From assembly GCF_004359215.1 (NCBI RefSeq), contig NC_090621.1, positions 4,391,541-4,455,540 of the forward strand: a stretch of 64,000 nt of DNA. Reading direction: 5' to 3'. The notes beneath the pieces were generated by a model. That model was not told where the DNA came from, did not search any database, and saw only the letters and a program-made list of their open reading frames with translations. The stretch comes from Bremia lactucae. Lineage: Eukaryota > Oomycota > Peronosporomycetes > Peronosporales > Peronosporaceae. Position 1 is the stretch's first letter. The number at the start of each line of letters is the position of its first letter. The translations under genes were made by a program, and so were the position numbers. Shown piece by piece: positions 42,090-53,091 of the stretch.

Positions 42090-42770
42090 GTGGGTATCAG
42101 GCACGAAACTGACCTGAAACCTGGCTCGAAGAACTCAATGATTATCTCAATGAGTTCTTCGACAAGCGAGCCAAGGCGGGACATGTACGTGAGAGCAAGT
42201 AGCCTTACTGCAGCCCGACTTTGGGTGCTCGAGGCCACAGGTTGATGGCGCGTGCTTTACGCTTACAATAAGCTGAACACGGCCACCATACCGGTGCAAA
42301 CTCCAATCCCGCAAAAAGATGTCTTGTTGAACTCCATAGAAAAGTCAACTATCATTTCCGCGGTGATTTGAAAGATGGCTACTATCAGGTACTCATGAGA
42401 GAGTTCGATGTAGCCAAAAATGGCAGTAAGCACCCCGATGGTATGATGTGGGAGTGGCTTGTGATGCCCCAAGGGTCGAAAAACGCACCGGCAACATTAG
42501 ACCGAGTGGTGGCTCACGTGATTAGCTAGCACCGTGCCTTCGCTCCCCATTACTTTTACGATGTATTTGTGCATAGTGGGGCCGAGGAAGGGCTGAGCGA
42601 AAAGAGCCACACAAGTGTCATTTGGACGCTGTGTTAAAGACTCTGGGTGACGCCCAATTGTAGTATAACTTGCAAAAGTGCATCATAGGGGTCCCCGAGA
42701 TTCCTGTGCTGGGCTGCATCGTAGGTACACATGATGTACGACCAGACCCAGACAAGGTAAAGTCTGCGGA
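42090..42770 (+). pseudogene. I-B reverse transcriptase
   Basis: 'IRHETDLKPGSK', 'WRVLYAYNKLNTATIPVQTPIPQKDVLLNS', 'GMMWEWLVMPQG.KNAPATLD' and the active-site region at about 42553-42575, where the sequence reads 'HYFYDVFVHS': the first Asp of FDD is Tyr. Then comes the thumb 'KCIIGVPEIPVLGCIVGTHDVRPDPDKVKS'. A 35-nt perfect hairpin with 11-nt arms (CGAAGAACTCA) lies at about 42127-42161. Confidence 0.7.
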
Positions 42771-42799
42771 CCGCAATAAACTCCTCGCACGTCTCGCGT

Positions 42800-44230
42800 A
42801 GGATGGCAAGATGGCTCACATCATTCTCTGAATTTAACTTCAAAGTTGAATACAAGTCGGATAATTCGAGTGAGTTTGCTGACGCGTTATCGCGCAGACC
42901 AGGCTTCGAGGCAGGACACCTGGAATGTTTGTCTCGTAAGGCACAAGTTGGGTCATCACCGCTGGCAGCCATGAAGGCCTACCACGTGACGAGCTCGTTG
43001 GCCCCCGAAACAAAGGAGAGCCACAGTCAGGACGGACATTGTCGCCTGCTGTTGGATCACCTCGGTGGGCGAAATGTCTTCTTTCCGTCGCACCTGAAGG
43101 CAAAGTCAAGTTGGTTTAGCTACAGCAATGGCCTGTTATGACATCAGCTGTCACCTTGTGATCCTTTGAGGATCTGTGTTCCTCATGATTCAGATCTCGA
43201 GCTGACGTTACTTCACAAGCTCCATGATGCACAATCGAGTGGATATCTGGGCCGTGAGAAGACATTCTTACGAGTGTCAGAGGAATGTTGTGGACCTATA
43301 TCGGTGGGTAGCGAACTATATTCACTCCTGCAAACAGTGTCAGCACATCTACATCGTCTAGCAGTGCGCCATTAACGCCGCTGCCGATTCAAAAAGATAG
43401 TTGGAAGTCGACAGTCAGTCTGGACTTCATGTTTCGCATTCCGCCTGACGACAAGGGTCGAACGGGGTTCGTTGTCTTTGCAGAGAGAATTAGCAAAATG
43501 GTGCGTTTGGCATCGTATAGCTTCACGGTCTCAGGCAAGGAGGCAGCTCTCTTGCTCCTGATTTTCGTGTATCGACTACATTAAATGCCCGAGTCCATAG
43601 TATCGGACTAGGATCCGTGTTTTCCGTCGGGTTTTGGCGTAATGTGTTTAAGGTGCTGGGTAGCAAGCTCCACCCCCCCCCCAGACAAATGGCCAAACAA
43701 AACGTGCCAATTGATTCGTGGCGGATGTAACGCGCAAAGTAGCAATTTTTAAGGAATGGAGCAAAAAAAAATGCCTTTCGTGGAGTTTGCTATTTATAAC
43801 AGTGTCAATGCCAGTACTGGTGACACACCGTTCCAAGTTGACGGACTGCGCCATCCTCGGACGCCAGTCTCGTTTGTGCGCAGCCCGAGTCTTAGTAGGG
43901 CGGGCCCTCACTACGCTCAGTGCGAAAAAGAGGCACAGTTTCGCCGAAGTGATAATGTATCCTGAGGGGCATCAGTCATCGGCAAAAACTTGCCCTGGTG
44001 ACCCTGCCAATTTAGCGGTAGTCACGACCCTTTTAAAGGTGTCAGTGATGAGTCACGGTAAGAAATGCCTGTACTTCTAAACGATAACGACGTTTCATTA
44101 TTGGCAACTTTGTCCTAAGACCGACCTCTCGACGGCGTCATAGGCGAGCTTTATGCCAAAGCGTGAGCGAGGCTCAATGCTTTGCGGATGAGCGATCAGC
44201 TATCACACGAAAAGTTCGGGACTCGATGGC
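42800..44230 (+). pseudogene. I-B RNase H tail and integrase
   Basis: 42803-43141 ('ARWLTSFSEFNFKVEYKSDNSSEFADALSRRPGFEAGH...') and 43166-43375 ('RICVPHDSDLELTLLHKLHDAQSSGYLGREKTFL') mirror 614-1293. The core starts near 43465 ('FVVFAERISKMVRLAS', first catalytic Asp replaced by Glu), and 43756-43965 has 'FVEFAIYNSVNASTGDTPFQVDGLRHPRTPVSFVRSPSLSRAGP'. Collinear with family I and not inverted here, so it serves as the reference for the I-A inversion. Confidence 0.7.
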
Positions 44231-44399
44231 ACGACGCCTTAATATTTATAAGCTTCTGCAGTGGCGCACTCTAGGAGCAACGCACTAGTTCCATCCGAAT
44301 GAGGCCATTCGAATGGAGGTACATAGGTAGTATGCCACCAGCAGCATAGCCGCACCAACTGCGGCTAGCCTGTGACACCGGCTGGACACGATCACCTGC

Positions 44400-44730
44400 C
44401 GTTGGTTGAGCTTTAAGCTCAGGCTCTTCTGTGTCAGACTTTTTAGTGTGATGGTCTGAACGACAGATGTTGGAGTTTCACCTAACTAAGAAGCAACTGC
44501 ACATTTATGGGAAGTGCTCCCATGTATAGTCGCTGCGCTAATTGGTGCAGACGATGAGACAGTTGCCTTGTTGACGTTAAGCAAGTTTGCCTTCGCAACG
44601 TTAGGCGTCTCTATGATAGAAGCAATCGGAGAATGGTGGATGATCATTATAGCGCTCGCTGAACTCATCACTACTATGTGATGATGGTAGCGGTATGGTC
44701 TCATTGTTGTCAACAATGAGCGAAATTTCT
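44400..44730 (-). mobile_element. Fragment of a family II-like protease-RT linker
   Basis: On the minus strand 44716-44486 resembles 12585-12720 of II-A ('KATVSSSAPISAATIHGSTSHKCAVAS' against 'AVSSSALDSAATIHESAAHKSAAAS'). It includes the GAGCT/AGCTC palindrome style of that family. No other part of the element is next to it. Confidence 0.5.
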
Positions 44731-45535
44731 ACATCTTCACTGGGCAAGTGAGATGGATCATTGTGTCCAGTTGACAGCGCCCGACCGCAGCAGTAGCTGT
44801 CGGCGTCGCAGCCGTGACAGTAGGCGACAACGGCCGATTATCGCGTCGCGTACGCTTCGTGTTCATCTCGAACGCTCACCAACTACCTTGCTGCACGTGA
44901 GAGAAGACGGTCAAACTGCTTCCTCGCGGTGCTTGGAGGTGTCTGCTTTGTAGTGCGAGATCGCTTTAGAAGCGCCCTCCTACAGTTGTAGCGCGGATGA
45001 ATCGTGTCATTCATTTTATACTTGTTTTCGATAGCGATATATATAACCCAACTGCTGTACGTAATTTTCCTCTTGATTTTTGGGAAGCTAATAAAATACT
45101 ATTTATTAATTTTATCATCTATTTTATGCATCCTGCACTTTAACATATCAAACTTTTAAATAAAATTTGAGATTTTTTAGTCTAATTTCCGATATAAGAT
45201 TTTGTAATAAACAATATCCTCCGATAAATAATACCAGTGCCGCCCTAACCCACATCCTTTGGTATCTATTACTTAATCAAATTTTAGCAGGATCCCGTTT
45301 TAGAAAACGTCTATGCTCTGCGAAACTTGCAGCTTTTGACTCTGTTGTGATACAGACACGCCGGGGGTCTGACGCAGGAGAGCCTGAGCGTGAAGCTTTG
45401 CATTGAAGAACCCACTCAGCAAGCCAGACAAAGTCATATGCTCTAATTTTGACAGTGCTTAATTTTAAGAAGATGACGTTTAAGACTATTTCAAATGCCA
45501 CGCAAATGTTGCTAGTTTAATATTGAAAAAGCTAT
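44731..45535. other. Intergenic; no gene seen
   Basis: 44760-44960 is GC-richer without a recognisable product. 45000-45535 is AT-rich and lies just downstream of the TAF1A-like stop codon, so it should hold that gene's 3' UTR. Confidence 0.4.
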
Positions 45536-48500
45536 TCATTGCTGGTGCAATTTGCTGCTACTGCTGGCATCACTGTCACATTCCCTTTTGTCGCCACTGC
45601 CACAATCGTTTCTGCTGCCATCTTTTTCCTCGTCGCGATTGCCAAAACCACCCATGGCTTCGTATCTCTCTATCCATAAAAGGGCTTTGATTTCTTGTAA
45701 TGCCGGTTTATTCCTTTTCAACTTTTTCAAAATATCTTCTGCAGTGTCGCAATCGCCTCGAAACTCATGCGTTGTGAGAAGATGTATAACGGAAGGCCTC
45801 ATCTTTTCAAGCACTCCATAGTAGTGCACTGGCATCATTCTCTGCAACACTTTTCCGATATCAGCACGGGTCAGCACAAAAAGGTAAACACTCTGACAGC
45901 ACACAGTATAAGCTGCATCTACAAAAAGATTTTCGTCGACATACACAAGCTTTTTTAGCACAGGCTGCAGCGTTTTCTTAAGCTCTATCAGCTGAAGTCT
46001 TCGTTGGCGTAATAATTTTGGTACATACAGGCGCATTGTCTCTTCAACAGCCTTCTCATTGGGAAAATGCGGGTGTGGGCTTGGCAAAACTCGCTTCATT
46101 TCGTCAGCGGCAACTTTGATGAAGTCCTCAGTGATTTCAAGTGCGCCAAGTGCCAGTTGATGACGTAAAAAGTTGACGATGAATCGTTCGTATCGCAAGA
46201 GCATCCTACTATGAACAAAACCTTGGAGACTCTCTTTAAAGCGGTTTCGAAAGAAATCCACATAACATGAAACAACTTTAGATGTGGGTACCAGCAATTT
46301 CGAGCGACGCAATTTTTGGTATATCCTCGAGTAAATATGGCGCAAGGATGCATCCGGGTCAGTGTACACTTCTTCTTCAACAATTCCAACGAAAGCCGGC
46401 GTCAGTAACGGAAAAAGATTTGCACTTGGCTCTCGATTACATATACTCTCAGTAGTGCCTGTGTCCATGACTTCATTAGACAGGGCGCTATAAAGGTCTT
46501 CGACCAGCCGCGGGTCAACATTTTCGGTAGATCCTGCCTGTGTCACTATGACCTTCGAGTTTTCGCCAGCGGCCTCTGTTTTAATAATTGAATTTCGTTT
46601 CATCACGTGGATAAAGTCCAAAGTGCCCTTGTCTAAGGGCTGAAGGAAATTCATCTGTCTATTTTTGTTATATACAACACTCATGAAAGGCATAACACGA
46701 AATGATTTGGGCACCACCATTTCTGACGTTGTCAATGAGGCTACCGTAAAAAAGCTGCATGAGAGAAACACATGTCAGTGCTTGCAATTGCATCCCAGAA
46801 AGCACATCTTAAATCTACGGCTTTAAAATAGCACATACCTTTTGTACAAGCGGACATGTTCGTGACTAAATGCCACTTCTGATGATTGCATTGCAGAGAA
46901 CAGGGCTTCTGCTATTGGAGGGGTATCAGAAAAGAGCCGTTGCGCCACGGCAGCGCGATAGATATATACTTTCATGAGGTCACTATTCTGATTTGTGATA
47001 GCAACAATTTCCTGGACTGTATTGGGTCTGGCCAAATATACTCGTTTCCACCACAGGTGCTGTGCTCCTAATTCTAATAGAGTTACTTGATTTGACACGC
47101 CTGTTGCTTCGCTCTCGAGTTGATCACGTAAAAATTCATCTTCGTCCAACGCTGTCACTAGCTCTGCCAAATTTCTCCACAAAGTCATCGCTATATTTGG
47201 ATTCATCATCACGTATAGATCGCTTCCGCAGGTGTCAAGAGCGTCAACGAGTACCTTTGTCAAAACAAATGAGGATACCACACCAGCACTAGACAATTCC
47301 AATATTTTTTCTAGCGGGTAGCTACTAGAAGGATCGTTTTTCATCCATCTATGAGACAAAAGCGAGTCGTCATTAGCGTGAAACAGCACTTAAAAGGGAA
47401 GATATTTTACCTAGACAACACGACGATTTGAGCATCTACTGAATCCGGATAATAAACCGCTAAGAATCTTGCCAGCTGATAGTCAGAAATTGTGAATGAC
47501 CAAGCAGAAATTGATGAGCATTTACTATCCGAGCCATCGTACCATTCTTGGTCCATGGGGATCGTCCGAATTCATGTGGTAAAAGTTCTCTATGTAGTCG
47601 CACGCTGGCTGGATATCCCCCACAAGTAAGAGTAGCTGAACGTAGTACTCCACAAACATAGCTGAGTTCGGACATAGTGCTACAGCACGCCTTAATGCGT
47701 TGCTGGCATGCTGATAGAGTATGTGGACTCCTATTGGCGTTTTAAACAGGTAATTGGACTCAATCATCGATTCAATATTTTCATCTGGATAAATGCCGCT
47801 GCTGAGAAAATCATCTTCACCGTCGTCTACTTCGCAGTCCGTGTTGTCGAGCTTAAGCATATTACGAAGCTCTTTAGATTCAATAAGCATTAACCAGTAG
47901 CTTAGAATGCCAAAGTTCGCAAGTAGTCGCGCATCATTCTCAGCTTCCTCAATCTACAGCCATGAAAGAGTATCAAGCGATTTGTAGTATGATGATGATT
48001 AAAGTAAAGTTATGTCGTATTTCAAGTAGCTAACCTGCTGTATTTTGTCTTCGTACAAATGATACGCCTCGTAAAACTCACCGTGCACGATGTGTAAAAG
48101 CCACATTTCCTTCAATATCAATAGTTTCTACATACGCCGGAATGAAAGCGGATTCTGTCAATGCAATGAAAAAAAATCAAGCTGCGAGATGCCTACATCG
48201 ATACGCTCAACGCCAAGAGCAGCCTTGTAGAAGCTAAGTAGGTCAATATAGTAGTCTTGTTGCCGACGTAAAATCTCAAGACTGGCCTACAAATTTCCAT
48301 CAGTTAATTTTTGCATGCATGCTTTTCTGTCGTAGCACGAACCTCAATGCACAACGCTGGATTTAGTGTAAATTGATGATATATCACCTCGAGCACTTTA
48401 GACGCGCCTGCATAGTCTCTCGCGCCAATCAACTAAAGCAAGAAGATTACTTAAAATTCTGGGCTATCTGGAATCTTTCTCAAACGTACACGCGGCAACA

Positions 48501-48762
48501 ACTCGTCAAGCGTCATCCGTATTCGCTTCACCGTACTCTTTGAATTCATGTTGCACTTCCATTGATTAAAGTAGTGATTGGCCTCGGGCTTACGGACCAG
48601 TGCCGATACATGACGGTCATACGTTTTTGTTGTTGGTACTAAGCCTTTCAACAGCAGATTTGGTTCATGTAAAGTATCAATCGCGTGCTCAGGGCCTTCT
48701 TGAATATCTCTTACTTCTTGCGTCTGAGCTTCTGTGGTGCCACTTACAGCAGCGCATTCCAT
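45536..48762 (-). CDS. Spliced 916-aa protein resembling RNA polymerase I factor TAF1A
   Basis: Eight exons give one frame: 48762-48490, 48432-48343, 48286-48197, 48127-48035, 47953-47543, 47475-47411, 47348-46839, 46754-45536. All seven introns (56-84 bp) have GT..AG ends and keep phase. Residues about 45-510 are helical repeats ('YDRHVSALV', 'GARDYAGASKVLEVIYHQF', 'EMWLLHIVHGEFYEAYHLYEDKI', 'FVEYYVQLLLLVGDIQPACDYIENFYHM', 'ARFLAVYYPDSVDAQIVVLSRW', 'LGAQHLWWKRVYL'). The order and character recall TAF1A (TAFI48), a subunit of the SL1/TIF-IB factor that loads Pol I on rRNA promoters. This is from memory of the family, not an alignment. The C-terminal 400 residues, unknown to me, end in an Asp/Ser-rich tail and have no counterpart in animal TAF1A (about 450 aa). 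ATG 48762 is the first in frame; an upstream frame stop follows within about 45 bases. Confidence 0.65.
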
Positions 48763-48867
48763 CTTTGCAGCGTTTTTCTTTTCACGAAAAAGAGCATTGC
48801 TTTACAAAAATGCAGTTTGCTTAGGAGTATTTTATGAAATATTGCAATATTTGTTTAAAGTTTTACC

Positions 48868-49608
48868 CTAGTCTAACTCCTGCTCCTCGTGTAGCAAAAT
48901 AGCTGCGATCATCTTCAGTTTCTTTTCAGTCTACACGAACGCCACCAATGATGAGGCACTAAATAAGGCCCATACCAGCGTATATTAATGTCATACCCGG
49001 TTGTGCGCGCGAAGACTGCGCGTGAGCTTGTTATCAGTGTTTTCAAACTGCGTGTGCGAAGCAGCGTGGTGATTCTGCAACCCACGCATCATCTCTTGCA
49101 TTATGGCTTCGATTTGCCCAAACGTTTCTATCATCAATGCAACAAAATGAGTCGAACGTTTGCATCTCGCTTGACATAGTCCTTACCTTCGACAAGCGTC
49201 TCTACTTGCTCCTCCTGCATGCGCTTGCGCTTCCTCAGTGTCTCAAGATGCCCATAACACTTAGCCACGTATGGCGTGAGTTGCTCGCCCTCATCGCTGA
49301 TTAAATGAGGCAGCTCAGTGTCCCCTTGATCTTTTAATGTAGAGTTGTGTACGGACGCAACATCGTCTTCTTCCTCTTCTCCTTCAGTCGCCACTCCTTC
49401 TCCGCTCGACAACGATTCCTTTTCATTTTCCTGAGAGTGACAAGCTCACGTTATGCTCCGATATGCTTAACCGCTTAAACTTTGCGGGGAACTCACGCAA
49501 TTCGGCTGCATTTGATGCTGAAATTGCTTCTTCATTCTCTTCGTAATCCCCAATTTGTAAATGAGTGCGGGCAAAATCATCGAAAAAAAACAAACGCTCC
49601 CACTTCAA
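48868..49608 (-). CDS. Acidic coiled-coil protein, N-terminus unresolved
   Basis: Three exons splice cleanly: 49430-49187 ('ENEKESLSSGEGVATEGEEEEDD', then 'EQLTPYVAKCYGHLETLRKRKRMQEEQVETLVE'), 49127-48997 ('ETFGQIEAIMQEMMRGLQNHHAASHTQFENTDNKLTRSLRAHN') and 48930-48868 ('TEKKLKMIAAILLHEEQELD', stop TAG 48870-48868). Introns are 59 and 66 bp with good donor (GTAAGG, GTATGA) and acceptor sites. A 5' exon ending 49497 (donor GTGAGT, 66-bp intron) joins in phase from ATG 49580. A competing, more protein-like frame (49608-49497, 'FDDFARTHLQIGDYEENEEAISASNAAEL') does not join in phase. Likely a coiled-coil protein; I do not recognise a family. Tail to tail spacing to the next gene is about 100 bp. 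Confidence 0.5.
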
Positions 49609-49679
49609 CTTGCCACCATAAAGAAACTTAAATATTTAGTCTCCGTCCCTAGCATTGCTCCTTTCCAACTCCGTCTTTT

Positions 49680-50350
49680 CATTCTCTCAAAGAAATATTT
49701 CCTTCAATAATTCCTAAGACATTTGCGTCAGCAAAAAGCAGCAGCTCCTCCAACAAATCGTTATTAAGGCTTTCATCGCGATGATATGTCGCAAATTTCT
49801 CGACTGTCCGTGATGTTTTCCTGCTTCAGTGTCATACAAAATAATGACGTAATGCACCCTGCTATGTTCCCAAGAGATATTTGGCAGGCTCTGTAGATAT
49901 TCTCACCACAGCCAAGCCGTTTTGGTTTGTAGGAAGCAGCTTCTGTATTGTGGCTGTTGTTCTCCGACATCCCGCTGTATGAGCCACCAATTAGTTCGTT
50001 CCTCGACTGGGGTTGTAGCACATGAACACTAGCAGAGGAGCTCGTTTCAATGTCATTTATTTTTTGGAGTGGGCTGATCTCTCATTAAAGCCTCATCATG
50101 GCGCATTGAAATCTTTTATATGTCGATGGTGTTGTTCTGTTCAAGCACACGTTTCCCAGCTGCTCAAGAGACTTGAGACTATCCTGGACATATTCTCTAT
50201 ATTTTCCTTTATTTGCGAAATCTCACACGTCACTCTGTTCGGCCGGACCCACGTCGATTGGCCTGCCACCCTCTACATGCTTTAAATCTCTTCGTATTAA
50301 CTTCTTGTTCAGATATGTACTGCGTCGTATAAAGCCTGATAATTATCGGA
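49680..50350 (-). other. Probable exons of an unresolved minus-strand gene
   Basis: Pieces look coding. 50020-49904 carries 'SRNELIGGSYSGMSENNSHNTEAASYKPKRLG' and ends in a strong donor (GTGAGA); it joins in phase to 49805-49740, 'EKFATYHRDESLNNDLLEELLLFADAN'. Further upstream (about 50235-50165) lies 'CEISQIKENIENMSRIVSSLLSSWE', a coiled-coil-like stretch. I cannot chain them all into one model, and they may belong to the coiled-coil gene downstream. No family recognised. Confidence 0.35.
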
Positions 50351-50674
50351 CTCCGACTTACGAAGTCATTTCGAAAAAAAGTTGTGGATAGATGATTTAA
50401 ATCACTTTTGACTACTTTGCAGGAGTCGCGACACGACCGAAGCTTTCTTTGTTATCCACAGTACGCGTGCTCCATTCTGAATACTCTTTTATTTAACACC
50501 GGATCACAAGTGACGCATAAATAGCGTCTGTTTGCGCTCAGCGGTCGCAGCACTCCTTTGTCAACGATGGCAATTTAAATAGAGGTGTTCATAAAGACAA
50601 AAGCAGCCTTTTTTCGTTTTTTATTTAAGCTGTGATGACGTGGTCTATATACTACACGACCAATCTCGGCGCAT
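50351..50674. other. Intergenic; no gene seen
   Basis: AT-rich stretch between the unresolved minus-strand exons and the stop codon of the small membrane protein gene; probably untranslated regions. Confidence 0.35.
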
Positions 50675-50977
50675 CTACGAATGCTTCTTCATGTTTTCGC
50701 GGCGTTCCAGATACATTCGCAACTCTTCCACCTCTTCCAGGTCCCGGTAGTATTTTTTCTGGAAGTAATTGCCAACACAAGCACCTACGCCCATAAACAG
50801 CACGTGCTCCCACGGCTCTGATACAATAGACGGACTTATTATAAAAACAATAAGCGTAGAGATTAATTGTATAAGCGATTACATACGGCGCATGTACGGA
50901 ACCTTTTGCAGCACGTTGCTACCGAGCTTAGTAGATAAGCCAAAAATTGTCCCTACGGTGATTCCAGTGAAGCCCAT
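50675..50977 (-). CDS. Small 77-aa membrane protein, two exons
   Basis: Exons 50977-50887 and 50817-50675 joined over a 69-bp GTATGT..CAG intron in phase 1, stop TAG. The product has a weakly hydrophobic start (MGFTGITVGTIFGLS), a Pro-Trp-Glu turn, a single membrane-span-like segment (HVLFMGVGACVGNYF, about residues 35-50) and a charged helix (YRDLEEVEELRMYLERRENMKK). This layout resembles small accessory proteins of the mitochondrial inner membrane, but I cannot name it. It is divergent from NHP2 with only 153 bp between the two ATGs. Confidence 0.65.
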
Positions 50978-51130
50978 TTCTGCCTCGTAAGAAAACTGCC
51001 GTAAATAAACAGCGCAAAAATCGCGGGCGAGCTGTAATTGGTTCAAAAAGCCTTAGAGACAAAAAGTGTAGACCGAATGTTGTTGTCGATAGGAGCAACA
51101 TTCATGACAGTTGGTTCTGAATCACTAAGC
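50978..51130. promoter_or_regulatory. Putative bidirectional promoter
   Basis: 153 bp separate the divergent start codons of the 77-aa membrane protein (minus) and NHP2 (plus). Both 5' UTRs and core promoters must lie here, or overlap the neighbouring gene. No TATA box or oomycete initiator motif is obvious. Confidence 0.5.
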
Positions 51131-51628
51131 ATGGCAAGCAGCGAGAAGAGTAGCTGCAGCAACTATGAAGAGCGGATAAAACATGTATCAGTGATTGCTA
51201 AACCGCTGGCAACCAAGAGGCAAACAAAGCGCGCCTACAAGGTTGTCAAGAGGGCTACCAAGGTTAAAAGCATCAAACGCGGTGTAAAAGAGGTCGTCAA
51301 AGGTATCCGAAAGGGCGAAAAAGGTGTTTGTATCATTGCCGGCGACATATCTCCTGTAGATGTCATTTCGCACATTCCCGTACTCTGCGAGGAGTATGAT
51401 ATCCCCTATATTTTCACACCTTCTAAGGTACGACTCCGCATTTGCCTAACTCATTTGATTGTGCTTACAAACAGGATGTGTATTTTGTAGGTGGACTTGG
51501 GTGCGTCGGCCCTTTCTAAGCGGCCCACAAGCTGCATATTAATTACGCCTAACAAGGCGGGATTTAACGTACAGGAAGCCTACGAGGAGTTGCTAGCAGA
51601 CGTAAAGCTAGTACAACCGACGTATTAG
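51131..51628 (+). CDS. NHP2: Box H/ACA snoRNP protein NHP2 (L7Ae/L30e family)
   Basis: Exons 51131-51427 and 51491-51628 joined over a 63-bp GTACGA..TAG intron in phase 0; product 144 aa, the usual NHP2 size (about 150). Signatures: 'SNYEERIKHVSVIAKPLATKRQTKRAYKVVKRATK' then 'SIKRGVKEVVKGIRKGEKGVCIIAGDISPVDVISHIPVLCEEYDIPYIFTPSK', the L7Ae RNA-binding fold with its conserved Arg-Gly-Val-x-Glu stretch, and in exon 2 'LGASALSKRPTSCILI'. Function in the family: binds H/ACA guide RNAs with dyskerin, NOP10 and GAR1 for rRNA pseudouridylation and telomerase RNA stability, in nucleolus and Cajal bodies. Two upstream in-frame ATGs (51077, 51104) exist; the third is chosen because it gives the family's short N-terminus. 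Confidence 0.93.
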
Positions 51629-51974
51629 ATCGTTAGATGACACGGCATCGGTCGGGGTTTATGTTGTCATACATTTAGCACTTCAATTTAGCTTATTCTT
51701 TTCTCTTGTAATCTTTTCTCCTCTACAAAATGGAATGAGCTGAACTATGGTGTTGTATCAATGCATGGTGTTGGCTTTAGATTCAATAGCAAGACATTTT
51801 TCTTCAGAACATAAGTAGCTAATTTATATTTGGGAATAATTAAAGTGCTTATCTTACGCGATCTTAAATTTCGCAAGAAATGGCGCCATTTGATCGATAA
51901 GTTTGGCGACTAAGTCGCATTGAACCGGTATAGGCACCCCTTTTCGTCTGTTTCTTTTAGTTTCGTCTTCAAAT
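51629..51974. other. 3' flank of NHP2; no gene seen
   Basis: No recognisable gene or repeat. Contains palindromes TGGCGCCA (51882-51889) and GCGACTAAGTCGC (51908-51920). The latter is the same short sequence that occurs in family II RNase H. Confidence 0.4.
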
Positions 51975-53091
51975 CCGCTAAATTACATTTTGGAGCCGAT
52001 ATAGCCACATCCCCTAATTATCTACCTCTGTAGGTATGAGAGTAGCGTAATGGGAGCAACTTGTTGATAGCTAAAATATATATTGAAAAACCTTTATGCA
52101 GGCCTTCCCAGCTTCAGTAGCTCGGAAGGTCTGCAGAAAGACTTCGCAATATATGCGTACTTTCATGATTTATAAAAAGATAATTTTATAACAAAGAAAT
52201 TACGAACGAAAGCCGACAAAAACTGAAACAAGAGGAAAGTGTCGTACAAAAAAGACCACTAAGATTTGCCTCATTCTCACACCGGGACTCGAACACACAA
52301 CGATTGGCAAGTCATAACCTCGAAAATAAGAGCAGCGAGGGGGAACTTGTGCTGGTAATAAGCGATAATAGTGTTACGGGGCACTACGACTTGTACTGGG
52401 GTTCAGTACAAGTCCACTTCGCACTGCTTCAGTTTCGAGTGGTGCCTTACGTTATTTCACGTACACTAGTACGTGCAGAGGAAGACTTCTCTTAAGGCAA
52501 CTAGCTTTGAGAGGGTAAAATGAAAACTGTATTAAATATAATTAAGTGTCTCTTGTTCTATCTTTGTAAATGCAAACCTAATTATAATCTAATACTAAAC
52601 ATTTAATTGAATTCTTATCTCTATCTTATCTGTAACTTTCTCTTCGATTACTCCTACAGCTGATTAGTCTAAGGAATAAATAGGTATAATGGTCTGTACC
52701 TATTTATGATAAGAATTCTGAATATTACTATATAAAGTAACATCCTGCAAATATTATCTACCTTTTTAGATAATATATTAATTAACAACCTTTAAGTATT
52801 AATTTCATGTAACGATACATCCCGTTACAATAAGGGCATACATGTAAGTTAGTCTTTGGAGGCCAAGCTAAGGATAAATTTATTCTTCTTTACTTCTACC
52901 AACTGTTGCGGAAATGCTTCAAATTCGGGTTCGCTCTTGGCTTTTCCTCACCTATTAAAAACCGTGCATTTAACATCGTCAAGCGAAAATTCGGTTTCTG
53001 ATGTGCCCAGGGCAGTCACGCCCATCCCACTACTCTCATGTAGATAATTAGGGTGAGTGGCTGTAGCGATTCCCTAATTTAATTTAAGAGG
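51975..53091. repeat. Inverted-repeat-bounded unit containing a solo LTR
   Basis: The left arm (about 51975-52055: ...GATATAGCCACATCCCCTAATTATCTACC...GAGAGTAG) and the right arm (about 53020-53090, read in reverse: GCTACAGCCACTCACCCTAATTATCTACATGAGAGTAG) are similar inverted copies. Without the 458-bp solo LTR the unit would be about 660 bp. A hairpin GCAGGCCTTCC/GGAAGGTCTGC (52098-52108, 52124-52134, one mismatch) lies inside. Candidate non-autonomous DNA transposon, or two facing copies of a short repeat. Confidence 0.45.
52372..52829 (-). repeat. Solo LTR of family III
   Basis: 458 bp; on the plus strand TGTTACGGGGCACTACG to CATCCCGTTACA, i.e. the LTR in minus orientation. Flanks AATAG (52367-52371) and AATAA (52830-52834) agree at four of five positions, consistent with an aged target duplication. 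Carries the GACTTGTACT/AGTACAAGTC-type stem-loop. No internal region. Confidence 0.85.

Larger units (their letters stand above)
41780..44230 (+). mobile_element. Family I copy I-B, partial and rearranged
   Basis: Plus-strand family I pol without gag. 42090-42600 is RT, 42600-42770 the RT thumb, which joins directly to the RNase H end at 42780 (a deletion of several hundred bases between 'VRPDPDKVKS' and 'LRTAINS'). 42800-43360 is the RNase H tail plus integrase zinc region, 43440-44230 the integrase core and C-terminal part. The first 200 bp (41780-41990) read in the opposite direction and match the protease-RT linker of I-A (2713-2890), so this copy too has an inverted piece. Confidence 0.75.

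Noticed and set aside
44753..44953. 66-codon plus-strand ORF
   Set aside because: No domain, Arg/Ser-rich in a GC-rich stretch, no support from neighbours.
52284..52320. tRNA-like sequence on the minus strand (TGTTCGAGTCCCGG, close to a B box)
   Set aside because: Only the T-loop matches. The T-stem has mismatches, no A box or pairing acceptor stem is found upstream, so I do not call a tRNA or SINE.
52856..53047. 63-codon plus-strand ORF upstream of II-D
   Set aside because: Lies in the inverted-repeat unit, no recognisable features.
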